Source of the DNA: Chryseobacterium sp. MEBOG06
Lineage (GTDB): Bacteria; Bacteroidota; Bacteroidia; Flavobacteriales; Weeksellaceae
Length of the DNA stretch: 64,000 nucleotides
NCBI RefSeq assembly: GCF_021869765.1
Contig: NZ_CP084580.1
Span: 1,426,001 to 1,490,000, forward strand
Direction of reading: 5' to 3'
A program made the translations under genes and the position numbers. Positions within the stretch are counted from its first letter, which is position 1. Every line of letters starts with the position of its first letter. The notes beneath the pieces were generated by a model. It ran no database searches. It was not told where the DNA came from and was given only the letters and a program-made list of their open reading frames with translations. Positions 17,249 through 25,558 of this stretch are shown here, piece by piece.

Positions 17249-17974
17249 TTAGTGAACGTGAGCTTCAGGATGCTGATGGAAAAGATGCATTACCAATGCA
17301 AGGGAAACACCCAGTACCACCAGTCCGATTTTTACCCAGTCAATATTATGATTTTTATTACTTTCAAAAATGATCACAGATGAAATATGCAGAAAAATTC
17401 CACCTACGATGGCCAGAAAATAAGGCTGAAGATTGGGATTGAAATAGTTTCCCAATAGCATTCCCATTGGGGAAGCCAATGCAAATAAAGCAACAATCAG
17501 AAGAGAAGGATAAGATGTACTTTTTGAATCCTTTTTTCCGTTGAACAAAAATGCTCCCAGAATAAATGAAATAGGAAGATTATGAAATAAAATTCCTAAA
17601 AGATACGGGGACAGTTGGTGCTGCTCATTGGCAAGAGGAATACCTTCTATAAATGCATGAATAAAAAGGCCCACCATTAGAGCAACGGGAAGGATGTTGT
17701 GCTCGTTATGATGATGGAAATGTCCATGTTCAAAACCTTTGGTAAGGGCTTCAAGAATCATCTGAAGAAGAACTCCTGCGATGACGAATATTCCAAGACT
17801 GCTGCCTTCTGTAGAAGTGTAAACTTGCGGGAAAACTTCATTAAGGCAGATTGTAATCAAAAAACCGGCACTTAATATCAACAGGTTTTTGGCCAGTTTT
17901 TCTTTTTTACCAAAGTGCTTTCCCAGAAATACTCCGGCTATAACACTTAAAATCAGTAAAAGTACTGTTATCAT
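17249..17974 (-). CDS. ZIP family metal transporter
   Basis: A 241-residue inner-membrane protein of the ZIP (zinc/iron-regulated) family. Eight hydrophobic segments are visible. The metal path is marked by HAFIEGIPLA (106-115; His106, Glu110) in helix 4 and HNLPISF (131-137) in helix 5. A histidine-rich cytoplasmic loop (HGHFHHHNEH, 83-92) and a second His cluster at the C-terminus (HLFHQHPEAHVH) are probable metal-binding regulators. Zinc is the most likely substrate. The start codon overlaps the stop of the upstream methyltransferase by one base (TAATG at 17976-17972 on the minus strand), which indicates translational coupling. Confidence 0.92.
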   Translation of the reverse strand: MITVLLLILSVIAGVFLGKHFGKKEKLAKNLLILSAGFLITICLNEVFPQVYTSTEGSSLGIFVIAGVLLQMILEALTKGFEHGHFHHHNEHNILPVALMVGLFIHAFIEGIPLANEQHQLSPYLLGILFHNLPISFILGAFLFNGKKDSKSTSYPSLLIVALFALASPMGMLLGNYFNPNLQPYFLAIVGGIFLHISSVIIFESNKNHNIDWVKIGLVVLGVSLALVMHLFHQHPEAHVH

Positions 17975-18699
17975 TATTTTTTCTTAAATAAATTGATGCA
18001 ACGCGGAGAGCTTTCCTTATTAAATTCGTTAAGCTGATAGTCTCCCCAGATTTTTATTCTTTCAAAACCACATTCTGAAGCATATGCATGAATTGCCTCC
18101 AATGGATGAAGTTTTACTTTTTCAAAGAAATGAAAAGGCTTTCCATCTGTTTCGAAGCGGATATCTTTAATAATATGCCTGCCTTCGATTTTTTTCAGAA
18201 TTTTAAAATCAATATCACCCCTGTTAACGGTGGTTTCGGGAACTAAAGTATTTCTCACATAAGCTTCATTCAGATAATCCAATACAAAATATCCTCCTGG
18301 CTTTAATGCATTATAAACCGACTGGAAGACTTTTTTGTCGTCATTCTCGTTATCAAAGTATCCGAAGCTTGTAAACAAATTGAAAACAGCATCCATTGGA
18401 TCTGCGTCAATGGGGTTTCTCATGTCATGAACTTCAAAAATCAGTGTTTGATTTTCATATTGTTTATCAGACTCAATACTTTGTCTTGAAAGATCCAATC
18501 CTAGGACATCGTACCCTAGTTTATTGAGAAAAACAGAGTGTCTTCCCTTTCCACAGGCAAGATCTATGATTTTGGACTGAGGCGGAAGCTGAAGGTCCGC
18601 AGTAAGCTTTGTAATGAAGTTTTCGGCTTCAGTGTAGTCTCTGTTACTATAGAGCAAATGATAATAAGGGGTATCAAACCAAGATTCAAACCATTCCAT
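17974..18699 (-). CDS. Class I SAM-dependent methyltransferase
   Basis: A 241-residue enzyme. The SAM-binding motif I is DLACGKGRHS at 46-55, followed by the acidic end of strand 2 (LGLDLS, about 66-71) and motif IV-like PMDAVFNLFTSFGYF (about 101-115). The C-terminal half has the LKPGGYFVLDYLN block. The substrate cannot be read from sequence. It overlaps the ZIP transporter gene by one base and shares its transcript, but no functional link is obvious. Start ATG at 18699 fits the family; the ORF has no better upstream start. Confidence 0.87.
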   Translation of the reverse strand: MEWFESWFDTPYYHLLYSNRDYTEAENFITKLTADLQLPPQSKIIDLACGKGRHSVFLNKLGYDVLGLDLSRQSIESDKQYENQTLIFEVHDMRNPIDADPMDAVFNLFTSFGYFDNENDDKKVFQSVYNALKPGGYFVLDYLNEAYVRNTLVPETTVNRGDIDFKILKKIEGRHIIKDIRFETDGKPFHFFEKVKLHPLEAIHAYASECGFERIKIWGDYQLNEFNKESSPRCINLFKKK

Positions 18700-18836
18700 A
18701 ATGCAAAAATAACTAAATTTGTGCGGTTAAAAGCAAAGTATTTTACAACATTAAAAGATTGAAAAATTCAATTGATCAATAAGTTGGAGGGCTAATCTTT
18801 TAATTATTAAAACTTTAAAACTTTTAAAACATCATT

Positions 18837-20006
18837 ATGGATACAGAAAATATCAAAATACAGATAAAGACATTCTTCGGATTGGAGCCAATTCTTGCTG
18901 AAGAAATCAAAAAATTGGGCGGAAAAAACGTCGAAATTAAAAACAGAGCGGTAAATTGTGAAGGAGATCTTGGTTTTCTTTATAAAATTAATTATTCTGC
19001 GAGAACGGCATTGAAAATTTTGGTGCCTATCCATGAGTTCAAAGCTTTTAACCAGCATCAGTTTTATGACAGACTATTCAAATTTGAGTGGGAGAATTTT
19101 ATGGATGTGGAACAGTCTTTCTCTATTGACGCAACGGTAAACTCTGAAACTTTCAAGCATTCACAGTTTGTAACTTTGAAGATGAAAGATGCCATTGTGG
19201 ATTATTTCCAGGAAAAATTCAAAAGACGTCCGAATGTAGAAACCAGAGATCCGGATATTAAATTCCACCTTCATATCGATAGAGAGCTTGTCATGATTTC
19301 TATGGATTCTTCTGGAGATGCTTTATTTAAAAGAGGATATAGAAAAGAACAGGGTGAGGCTCCTATTAATGAAGTTCTTGCAAGTGGAATGCTTCAGCTG
19401 GCAGGTTGGGACGGAAAAGGAAATTTCCTTGATCCTATGTGCGGCTCAGGAACATTATTGATTGAAGCGGCAATGATCGCTATGGATCTTCCTGCTCAGA
19501 TTTTCAGAAAGAGATTTGGGTTCCAGAACTGGAAAAATTATGACGCGGACTTATTCGCAAAAATTAAAGAATTCAGAATAAACAGAGTCAGACAGTTTGA
19601 TGGGAAAATTGTAGGATACGATATTGATTCAAAAATGCTTAATGCAGCAAGAACAAATGTGGAGGCTGCAGAAATGGAAGATGTGATCGAGATCAAAAGG
19701 CAGGATTTCTTTGAGTCTAAAAAAGAACTTTTCCCATTATTAATGGTATTCAATCCTCCATACGACGAGAGAATTTCCATCAATGATGATGATTTTTACA
19801 AAAAAATTGGAGATACTTTCAAAACACATTACCCGAATACACTGGCATGGCTGATTTCTTCTGATCTGGAAGCTGTGAAGAAAATTGGATTACGCCCTTC
19901 AAGAAAGATCAAACTTTTCAACGGAAAGCTTGAAACAAGATTTTTACAGTACGAAATGTATGAAGGAACGAAGAAAGTACATAAACTGGAAGGTAATAAA
20001 GACTAG
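18837..20006 (+). CDS. THUMP-domain RNA methyltransferase (RlmL N-domain-like)
   Basis: A 389-residue protein similar to the N-terminal half of RlmL, which makes m2G in 23S rRNA. A ferredoxin-like plus THUMP region fills residues 1-160 (FFGLEPILAEEIKKLG; HLHIDRELVMISMD). The Rossmann methyltransferase follows with LDPMCGSGTLLIEAA (198-212) as motif I and FNPPYDER with NPPY at 306-309, the signature of base N-methylation. The exact modified nucleotide is inference from the family. It is a single plus-strand gene divergent from the methyltransferase/ZIP pair; the stop lies 362 bases from the next gene. Confidence 0.9.
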   Translation: MDTENIKIQIKTFFGLEPILAEEIKKLGGKNVEIKNRAVNCEGDLGFLYKINYSARTALKILVPIHEFKAFNQHQFYDRLFKFEWENFMDVEQSFSIDATVNSETFKHSQFVTLKMKDAIVDYFQEKFKRRPNVETRDPDIKFHLHIDRELVMISMDSSGDALFKRGYRKEQGEAPINEVLASGMLQLAGWDGKGNFLDPMCGSGTLLIEAAMIAMDLPAQIFRKRFGFQNWKNYDADLFAKIKEFRINRVRQFDGKIVGYDIDSKMLNAARTNVEAAEMEDVIEIKRQDFFESKKELFPLLMVFNPPYDERISINDDDFYKKIGDTFKTHYPNTLAWLISSDLEAVKKIGLRPSRKIKLFNGKLETRFLQYEMYEGTKKVHKLEGNKD

Positions 20007-20328
20007 TATCCCGGGGATTTAAAATCTTAAATAGATGAGTTGGATTTTTTTGAAATTTTCGAGCCAATTCTTGATGTATTCGGGCTGTTTGGTTCTGGCT
20101 CCGGATGATCACGTTCCAGTCGAGACAAAACAAGTTTAAGTAGTGGTGAAAAACTACAAAAGATGGAACCTATAGATTCAGATTGTTTAAAGAAAAACTA
20201 AGTGCAGGATTTCTTGTGATGGCAGTATTTTTTTTAATAGCTTTTTGAAAGATAATATCATCGGGAAACTCTACACAACGTTAAGTACTTCTATTTAAAT
20301 CGGGTTTATTTTTAAACTAAAATAATAA
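20007..20328. other. Intergenic region without a recognised gene
   Basis: After the RNA methyltransferase stop there are 322 bases before the AraC terminator. A 34-codon ATG frame starts at 20037 and a minus-strand frame of similar size exists, but neither has a recognisable sequence or good start context. I see no tRNA, repeat or promoter; the segment could be a decayed gene or a long 3' region. Confidence 0.4.
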
Positions 20329-20364
20329 AAAGGCGGCTGTATCGTATCTGATACAGCCGCCTTT
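20329..20364 (-). terminator. Strong terminator after the AraC gene
   Basis: AAAGGCGGCTGTATC (20329-20343) and GATACAGCCGCCTTT (20350-20364) form a perfect 15-bp stem with a 6-base loop, just past the AraC stop, with A/T runs on both sides. Confidence 0.85.
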
Positions 20365-20368
20365 ATTT

Positions 20369-21175
20369 TTATCTGGTCAGTGAAGGAGCAAAACCATACT
20401 GTTTTTTAAAAGCGTGTGAAAAATGAGAAAGATCTTCAAAACCGACTTCCAGAAAGACATCAGATGGTTTTTTATTCTTTTCTGATAAATGATAATACGC
20501 CAGTTCCAAACGTTTCCGGGTCAGCCAGCGTTGTGGCGTTATCTGATAAATTTTCCTGAAATCCCGGTTAAAGGTAGATAAGCTTCTTCCTGTAAGATAC
20601 CCAAACCGTTCCAAAGGCATATTGAACATATAATTCTTTTCCATAAAGTTGATCAGATCAACTTTTCCAGGTTCATCAAAATCAGTAAGAATACCATCTA
20701 TATCAGGGTTTGTTTCTCTTAAAATACTTATGGCTTCAGTGATTTTTAAATGCGCAATGTTTTCAGGAAAGGGACCTTCTATCTCAAAATAAGGAATAAG
20801 TGAAGCCAGGCAGCTTCTCAAAAGGGGTTGGCTGCCGAAGCTGTAAATACAGGATTCACGATGCCCATTTTTATGCTGGTAATCAATAGAACCATAAAAC
20901 TGTTTCAGCCGTTCTGTGGTTAGATGCATGACCACTGCTTTATGAGGAAGTCCGTCTTTCGGATAATTGATAATGGTTGAAAGGTGGTTTCTGGGGATCA
21001 GGAAAATATCTCCTGCTTTAAACAGATAGGTTTTATCGGCCTGAATAATTTTAGTTTCTCCTGATATGAACCAAACCAGCATATGATATTCAAAGACCGC
21101 TTCTGTTTTGAATAATCTGTCATCAAAGCTTGAAAGCTTGATGTCCGGTGTGAGATATTGAATCTGGAAATCCAT
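20369..21175 (-). CDS. AraC family transcriptional regulator
   Basis: A 268-residue regulator. Residues 1-100 form a cupin-like sensor domain (WFISGETKIIQADKTYLFKAGDIFLIPRNH), which in this family binds a small effector. The C-terminal ~100 residues contain the two helix-turn-helix units, with FGYLTGRSLSTFNRDFRKIY and the family-typical PQRWLTRKRLELAYYHLS and VGFEDLSHFSHAFKKQYG. I start at ATG 21175 (MDFQIQYLTPDIK); an upstream in-frame ATG at 21238 would overlap the SDR gene and add a Phe/Asn-rich tail not expected in the family. It lies 40 bases downstream of the SDR gene, so it probably regulates that enzyme or a linked pathway. Confidence 0.88.
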   Translation of the reverse strand: MDFQIQYLTPDIKLSSFDDRLFKTEAVFEYHMLVWFISGETKIIQADKTYLFKAGDIFLIPRNHLSTIINYPKDGLPHKAVVMHLTTERLKQFYGSIDYQHKNGHRESCIYSFGSQPLLRSCLASLIPYFEIEGPFPENIAHLKITEAISILRETNPDIDGILTDFDEPGKVDLINFMEKNYMFNMPLERFGYLTGRSLSTFNRDFRKIYQITPQRWLTRKRLELAYYHLSEKNKKPSDVFLEVGFEDLSHFSHAFKKQYGFAPSLTR

Positions 21176-21215
21176 TGTCAGCTGTTTTTCAGTACAAATG
21201 TATTTAAAAAAGACA

Positions 21216-22229
21216 TTATTTCGTGTCAAACTGAACATCCAGCATATTTTCTGTTAATTTCCATAACTCTTGTGCGTTATTCTTATCAATAGAATAGGGC
21301 TGTACACCGCGTATGGTGGCAGGTTCATCAAATCTGTGCTCAATCTGTCCTTTATCAATCTCAGCGATATCACAATTTTCACAGTAGACTCCTCCCACAT
21401 TTTCAAGTTGAGGACTTACTGAGCACCATACTGTAGTGGCAGCACCTTGCTGAATTGTTTTTAATTTTGCTTCAACTTCCGGTTTGATATTTCCTTCTCT
21501 ATCATGAGTTCCCAGTTGTTTAAAAAGCTCAATAGGCTCTTCTCTTCCCAAGTCAGTACCATATACGGAACCAGGATGAAGAGAGTAAGCTCTGACATTG
21601 AATTTTTTTCCTCTTTCATCAAGTTCTACAGAAAAAAGATTACAGGCTGTTTTAGATTGCCCGTATCCTGAAAGGCTTTCATACTCTCTTTTTTCAAAAT
21701 TGGGATCTTCAAAATCAAAGGGAGCCATCTGGTGGCCATAGGAAGAAACATTGATAACTCTTGCCCCGTTTGCTTTTTTAAGAGCTGGCCACAGTTTTGC
21801 TGTAAGCTGAAACTGTCCTAAGTAATTCGTAGCAAGCTGAGACTCAAAACCTCTGCTGTCCCTGCGCAGGGGAACCCACATGATACCTGCATTATTAATG
21901 AGAATATCTAGTTTTTTACCGGAGGCCATGAATTTTTCAGCAAAGCTATCGATGGATGCGGAATCCATCAGGTCCATTTTTTCGAGCTCAATATTTTCAA
22001 TTCCGGAAAGATTTTTTTCTGCTTTTTCAATATCTCTTGCAGGAATAATGACATGTGCTCCTGCAGAAATAAGTGTTTTTGTGGTCTCCAGGCCAATTCC
22101 TGCGTAGCCTCCTGTGATAATGACTGTTTTCCCGGTAAGGTCGGTTCCTTTTATGACTTCCTGAGCTGTAGAGTATGCGTTGAAGCCTGAGTTTAGAGGC
22201 TGTTGCAACGGATTGATAGTATGTTTCAT
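21216..22229 (-). CDS. Short-chain dehydrogenase/reductase
   Basis: A 337-residue NAD(P)-dependent oxidoreductase. The cofactor fold has TGGYAGIG at 39-46 (TGxxxGxG), NNAG at 112-115, the catalytic Ser in INVSSYG (about 162) and YGQSK (189-193) with catalytic Tyr and Lys. The N-terminal 30 residues before the Rossmann fold and a long C-terminal region place it with the retinol-dehydrogenase/WWOX-like extended members. The substrate is unknown. It shares a transcript with the AraC regulator downstream. A -7 element at 22253-22260 precedes it. Confidence 0.9.
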   Translation of the reverse strand: MKHTINPLQQPLNSGFNAYSTAQEVIKGTDLTGKTVIITGGYAGIGLETTKTLISAGAHVIIPARDIEKAEKNLSGIENIELEKMDLMDSASIDSFAEKFMASGKKLDILINNAGIMWVPLRRDSRGFESQLATNYLGQFQLTAKLWPALKKANGARVINVSSYGHQMAPFDFEDPNFEKREYESLSGYGQSKTACNLFSVELDERGKKFNVRAYSLHPGSVYGTDLGREEPIELFKQLGTHDREGNIKPEVEAKLKTIQQGAATTVWCSVSPQLENVGGVYCENCDIAEIDKGQIEHRFDEPATIRGVQPYSIDKNNAQELWKLTENMLDVQFDTK

Positions 22230-22252
22230 TTTTTTTGTTTGAATTTCTACAG

Positions 22253-22260
22253 CAAAATTA
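22253..22260 (-). promoter_or_regulatory. -7 promoter element of the SDR-AraC unit
   Basis: On the minus strand TAATTTTG fits TAnnTTTG, 23 bases before the SDR start. No -33 TTG is visible. Confidence 0.4.
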
Positions 22261-22392
22261 TGAGGTATTACCCATGATGATTGTGTTTAAAATGTCAAAT
22301 AAGTTGGCTTAGAATTTCATCTGTTTTAAAGGTTTGGCAGAGTAGGCGGATCCTCTGTTTAGTTAATTTCTCAGAATAAGCTGTTAAACTGT

Positions 22393-22423
22393 TTGTGGTT
22401 TCATGCTCGAATAAGTAATTTTG
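22393..22423 (+). promoter_or_regulatory. Promoter of the glycosyltransferase gene
   Basis: TTG at 22393-22395 and TAATTTTG at 22416-22423, 20 bases apart, match the Bacteroidota consensus. The -7 box ends 13 bases before the TTG start codon at 22437, which supports that start. Confidence 0.55.
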
Positions 22424-22436
22424 AAAAATTTTTAAT

Positions 22437-23441
22437 TTGAAGCCTACTATTTCCATTGTTGTTGCTATTTACAACCGAAAAGATGAACTTTTCGAGTTGC
22501 TGACCTCTTTGACCCAACAGACTGATAGAGAATTTGAAATCATTATTGTGGATGATGGTTCTCTGGTTGATCTCAAGCCTACGATAAAGAATTTTGAGGA
22601 AAGTCTGGATATTAAATATTTCAAAAAAGATAATTCAGGACCTGGACTTTCGAGAAATTATGGGGCAGCAAGAGCAGCCAACGAATGGCTGGTTTTTGTA
22701 GACAGTGACGTGATCGTTGAGAAAGATTATATTGAACATATTAAAAATGATATTCTGACAATTCCTTGTGATGCATTCGGAGGAGCTGATAAGGCACACA
22801 AAGGATTTAACCTGATGCAGAAAGCAATTTCCTATTCCATGACTTCTGTTTTTACAACCGGAGGAATCAGAGGAAGCAAGAAAGCTGTTTCAAAATTTCA
22901 GCCCAGAAGTTTTAATATGGGAGTGAAGAAAGCTGTTTTTGAGAAAGTAGGCGGATTTTCAGAAATGAGAATAGGCGAGGACCCGGATTTATCTATGACC
23001 CTTTGGGAAAACGGATTTACAACAGCTTTTTTTGATAATATTGCAGTATATCATAAGCGCAGGGTGGATTTTGGAAAATTCTCTAAGCAGGTCTTTCAGT
23101 TTGGCTGTGCCAGACCAATTCTTAACCAGCGGCATCCTAATTATGTAAAGATTTCTTTTGCATTTCCTAGTTTATTTATGTTAGGCTATATCATGGGGTT
23201 TTTGGAGTATTTTATTACAGGGAGAGGGATTATCCTTGCTTTCTATGGTTTGTACACCTTTTTGGTGCTTTTCCATGCTTTATTATTAACTAAAAATATA
23301 AGTATTGCAGGGATGGCCGTAATTTCCACTTATATTCAGATGTTTTCGTATGGTTATGGTTTTTTAAAGTCATGGATTCTTTTGAATGTTTTCAGAATGA
23401 AGCCTGAAGAAGCTTTTCCTACTCATTATTATAAAAAATAA
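22437..23441 (+). CDS. Family 2 glycosyltransferase with C-terminal membrane segments
   Basis: A 334-residue GT-A fold enzyme, expected to transfer a sugar from a nucleotide donor onto a glycan or lipid at the inner membrane. Nucleotide-binding DDGS is at 39-42, the metal-binding DSD at 89-91, and the ED of the acceptor/catalytic region at 181-182 (IGEDPDLSM). Two or three hydrophobic segments lie in the last 90 residues. The start is TTG at 22437, chosen because KPTISIVVAIYN begins directly after it and a strong promoter lies 14 bases upstream; no ATG precedes the family N-terminus. It stands alone, so the glycan is unknown. Confidence 0.88.
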   Translation: MKPTISIVVAIYNRKDELFELLTSLTQQTDREFEIIIVDDGSLVDLKPTIKNFEESLDIKYFKKDNSGPGLSRNYGAARAANEWLVFVDSDVIVEKDYIEHIKNDILTIPCDAFGGADKAHKGFNLMQKAISYSMTSVFTTGGIRGSKKAVSKFQPRSFNMGVKKAVFEKVGGFSEMRIGEDPDLSMTLWENGFTTAFFDNIAVYHKRRVDFGKFSKQVFQFGCARPILNQRHPNYVKISFAFPSLFMLGYIMGFLEYFITGRGIILAFYGLYTFLVLFHALLLTKNISIAGMAVISTYIQMFSYGYGFLKSWILLNVFRMKPEEAFPTHYYKK

Positions 23442-23463
23442 AGGGCAGGAATATCTCTAAGTT

Positions 23464-23521
23464 TTGGCTAAAGCCAATCGGAAGAATTTTTTCTATTCAT
23501 CAATAGGCTAAATTGCTATTG
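23464..23521. repeat. Short palindromic intergenic element
   Basis: TTGGCT-AA-AGCCAA at 23464-23477 is a perfect palindrome, followed by CAATAG (23501-23506) and CTATTG (23516-23521) as a second exact inverted pair. This may be a small REP-like element; a related GGCTAAAG core occurs near 5653. Confidence 0.35.
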
Positions 23522-23580
23522 AATGAATTTAAAAGATCAGCTATTAAAAATAAAAAAATGGTATTTCAGCAAGAAATATA

Positions 23581-23608
23581 AAAAAGGCTGCTCGTTTGGG
23601 GCAGCCTT
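23581..23608 (-). terminator. Terminator of the Cys/Met PLP-enzyme gene
   Basis: AAGGCTGC (23584-23591) and GCAGCCTT (23601-23608) are exact reverse complements; on the minus strand a T run follows. Confidence 0.7.
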
Positions 23609-23618
23609 CACAATAAAT

Positions 23619-24845
23619 TTAAGATATAGAAATGTTTTCATGGTTAAGAACGCCTACTTTCAGCATGCATTCTTTCATCTTATGATAGGTTCTTTTGATG
23701 TCGTGATCTAAGCCGATAGAAAATCTGATCAGTCCGTCAGAGATCCCTATGGAAGCACGTTCTTCTTCCGGAATTTCAGAAGAGGTAGATTTTCCTGAGC
23801 AAGAGAATAAAGTTTTGTAGAACCCTAAGCTTACCGCCAGGTAACCCAGATTTTCTGCCTGCATCATTTCCATCAGCTCGTTGGCTTTTTCCGTCGTTCC
23901 GGCATCCAGAGTCAGTAATCCTCCGTATCCGTACTCCTGGTCAATCATACTTGCCATTAATTCATGATTTTTATGAGAAGGCAATCCCGGATAAGATACT
24001 TTTAAACCATCTTTTTCGAATCTTTCAGCAAGGTACATTGCATTGTGGCTGTGCTGCTTTATTCTGATATGTAATGTTCTTAAGTTTTTTAAAATACTTG
24101 ATGATCTTAAGCTGTCCATCGTAGGACCAAGAAGCATACATGCCCCGGAGTTTACATTTTTAGTATCATCGATAAATGCCTGGGTTCCGCAATATACACC
24201 ACCCACGGTATCACTGCTGCCATTGATGAATTTCGTTAAACTATGAATAACGACATCTGCTCCAAATAGCTGAGGAGAAATGGAAAGAGGGGAAAAGGTA
24301 TTGTCAACAATCAGTTTCAAATTATGCTTCTTACAGATTTCAGAAAGTTTTCTAAGATCCGCCACTTCAAGAAGCGGGTTGCTTACACTTTCACAGTAAA
24401 TAACTTTAGTGGTAGAAGTGATGGCATTTTCGATAGAATCAAAATTATTGATATCAACAAAAGTGGTTGCTACATTAAACTGAGGCATGAAGTTTTTAAG
24501 AAAAGCATACGTACCTCCATAGATAGTGCGGCTTGAAATAATATGGTCTCCACTTTTGCACACCTGCATCAAAACAGAAGTAATAGCGCCCATTCCGGAT
24601 GCCGTCACATTGGCGGATTCTGTATTTTCCATTTTTGCAAGAGCCTGTCCCAGATAAAGGTTCATTGGTGATGAATGTCTGGAGTACAGATAACATCCTT
24701 CGGCGTTGCCTTCGAAAGTATCAAACATCGTCTTTGCGGAAAGAAAAGTATAGGTAGAACTGTCAGAAATAGAAGGGTTTACTCCTCCGAATTCCCCAAA
24801 ATACTGAAGATCCTGGATCTCATTGGCTGCGTTAAAGTTTTCCAT
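23619..24845 (-). CDS. Cys/Met metabolism PLP-dependent enzyme (cystathionine gamma-synthase/lyase family)
   Basis: A 408-residue fold-type I PLP enzyme of the trans-sulfuration family. Visible are the PLP-phosphate region with TASGMGAITSVLM (81-93), the YGGTY block (109-113), DNTF at 181-184 (Asp pairing with the pyridine nitrogen) and the Schiff-base Lys205 in HSLTKF. The family includes cystathionine gamma-synthase, cystathionine lyases and methionine gamma-lyase. Canonical methionine gamma-lyase has Cys in the YGCT position; here it is Gly111, so I do not call it a gamma-lyase. It is transcribed divergently from an Lrp/AsnC regulator across a 157-base gap, a layout that suggests amino-acid-responsive control. 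Confidence 0.85.
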   Translation of the reverse strand: MENFNAANEIQDLQYFGEFGGVNPSISDSSTYTFLSAKTMFDTFEGNAEGCYLYSRHSSPMNLYLGQALAKMENTESANVTASGMGAITSVLMQVCKSGDHIISSRTIYGGTYAFLKNFMPQFNVATTFVDINNFDSIENAITSTTKVIYCESVSNPLLEVADLRKLSEICKKHNLKLIVDNTFSPLSISPQLFGADVVIHSLTKFINGSSDTVGGVYCGTQAFIDDTKNVNSGACMLLGPTMDSLRSSSILKNLRTLHIRIKQHSHNAMYLAERFEKDGLKVSYPGLPSHKNHELMASMIDQEYGYGGLLTLDAGTTEKANELMEMMQAENLGYLAVSLGFYKTLFSCSGKSTSSEIPEEERASIGISDGLIRFSIGLDHDIKRTYHKMKECMLKVGVLNHENISIS

Positions 24846-25002
24846 AAGTATTGTTTTTATTTTATAGGGCCAATTTGCGCTATTTTCCTAATTATTACAA
24901 TGGAAAATTGAATTTGTAGTATATAAAACTGGAAAAATGTATTTATTTAGAAAATATAATTGCTATCTTCGGGAATATTAAAATGTTACCAAAAAATTAT
25001 CT

Positions 25003-25461
25003 ATGGAACTTGATGAAATTGATAAAAAACTGCTGTTGTTTTTGCAGGAAGACTGTAAACAAACTACCAAAGAGCTGTCCGGTAAGCTTGGATTATCAGT
25101 GACGGCAATTTATGAGCGGGTAAAAAAACTTGAAAATGCAGGCGTTATTTCAAAGTATGTAGCTTTACTAAACAGGCAGAAGATTAAAAAAGATTTTATT
25201 GTGCTGTGCCACGTGAAGCTCACACAGCACAAAAAAGAATTTGTACTTCAGTTTGAAAAAGAGGTAATGAATCTCCAGGAAGTTACCGAATGCTTCCATG
25301 TAAGTGGAGATTATGATTACATCCTGAAAATAGGGGTGAAAGACATGGAAGATTACCGTCACTTTATGCTGACGAAGCTGACAACCCTTCAGCATATTGC
25401 GAGTACGCACAGTTCATTTATGATTTCCGAGGTGAAAAATACAACGGCAATTGTTTTATAA
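25003..25461 (+). CDS. Lrp/AsnC family transcriptional regulator
   Basis: A 152-residue regulator. Residues 1-60 form the N-terminal winged helix-turn-helix (DEIDKKLLLFLQEDCKQTTKELSGKLGLSVTAIYERVKKLE), and residues about 65-150 the RAM effector-binding domain with VTECFHVSGDYDYILKIGVKDM, whose G-D-Y-D block is typical. Family members bind amino acids and assemble into octamers. The divergent neighbour is a PLP enzyme acting on sulphur amino acids, so local regulation by methionine or a related amino acid is a reasonable inference. A weak -7-like TATCTTCG lies at 24964-24971. Confidence 0.92.
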   Translation: MELDEIDKKLLLFLQEDCKQTTKELSGKLGLSVTAIYERVKKLENAGVISKYVALLNRQKIKKDFIVLCHVKLTQHKKEFVLQFEKEVMNLQEVTECFHVSGDYDYILKIGVKDMEDYRHFMLTKLTTLQHIASTHSSFMISEVKNTTAIVL

Positions 25462-25558
25462 AATTAAAAGAAGTCCTAAAGGTTCAGATTCTGTACAATA
25501 TATTATTTTGAGATTGAATTTTCATTGATGAAAACGTCTGCTATTTTCACTATGATTT

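Noticed and set aside
20037..20141. A 34-codon frame in the 20.0-20.3 kb gap
   Set aside because: Too short, no promoter or homologous look; kept only as a note in the intergenic entry.
23523..23711. A 62-codon plus-strand frame overlapping the end of the PLP-enzyme gene
   Set aside because: It runs through the enzyme's terminator and coding region in antisense and has no recognisable product.
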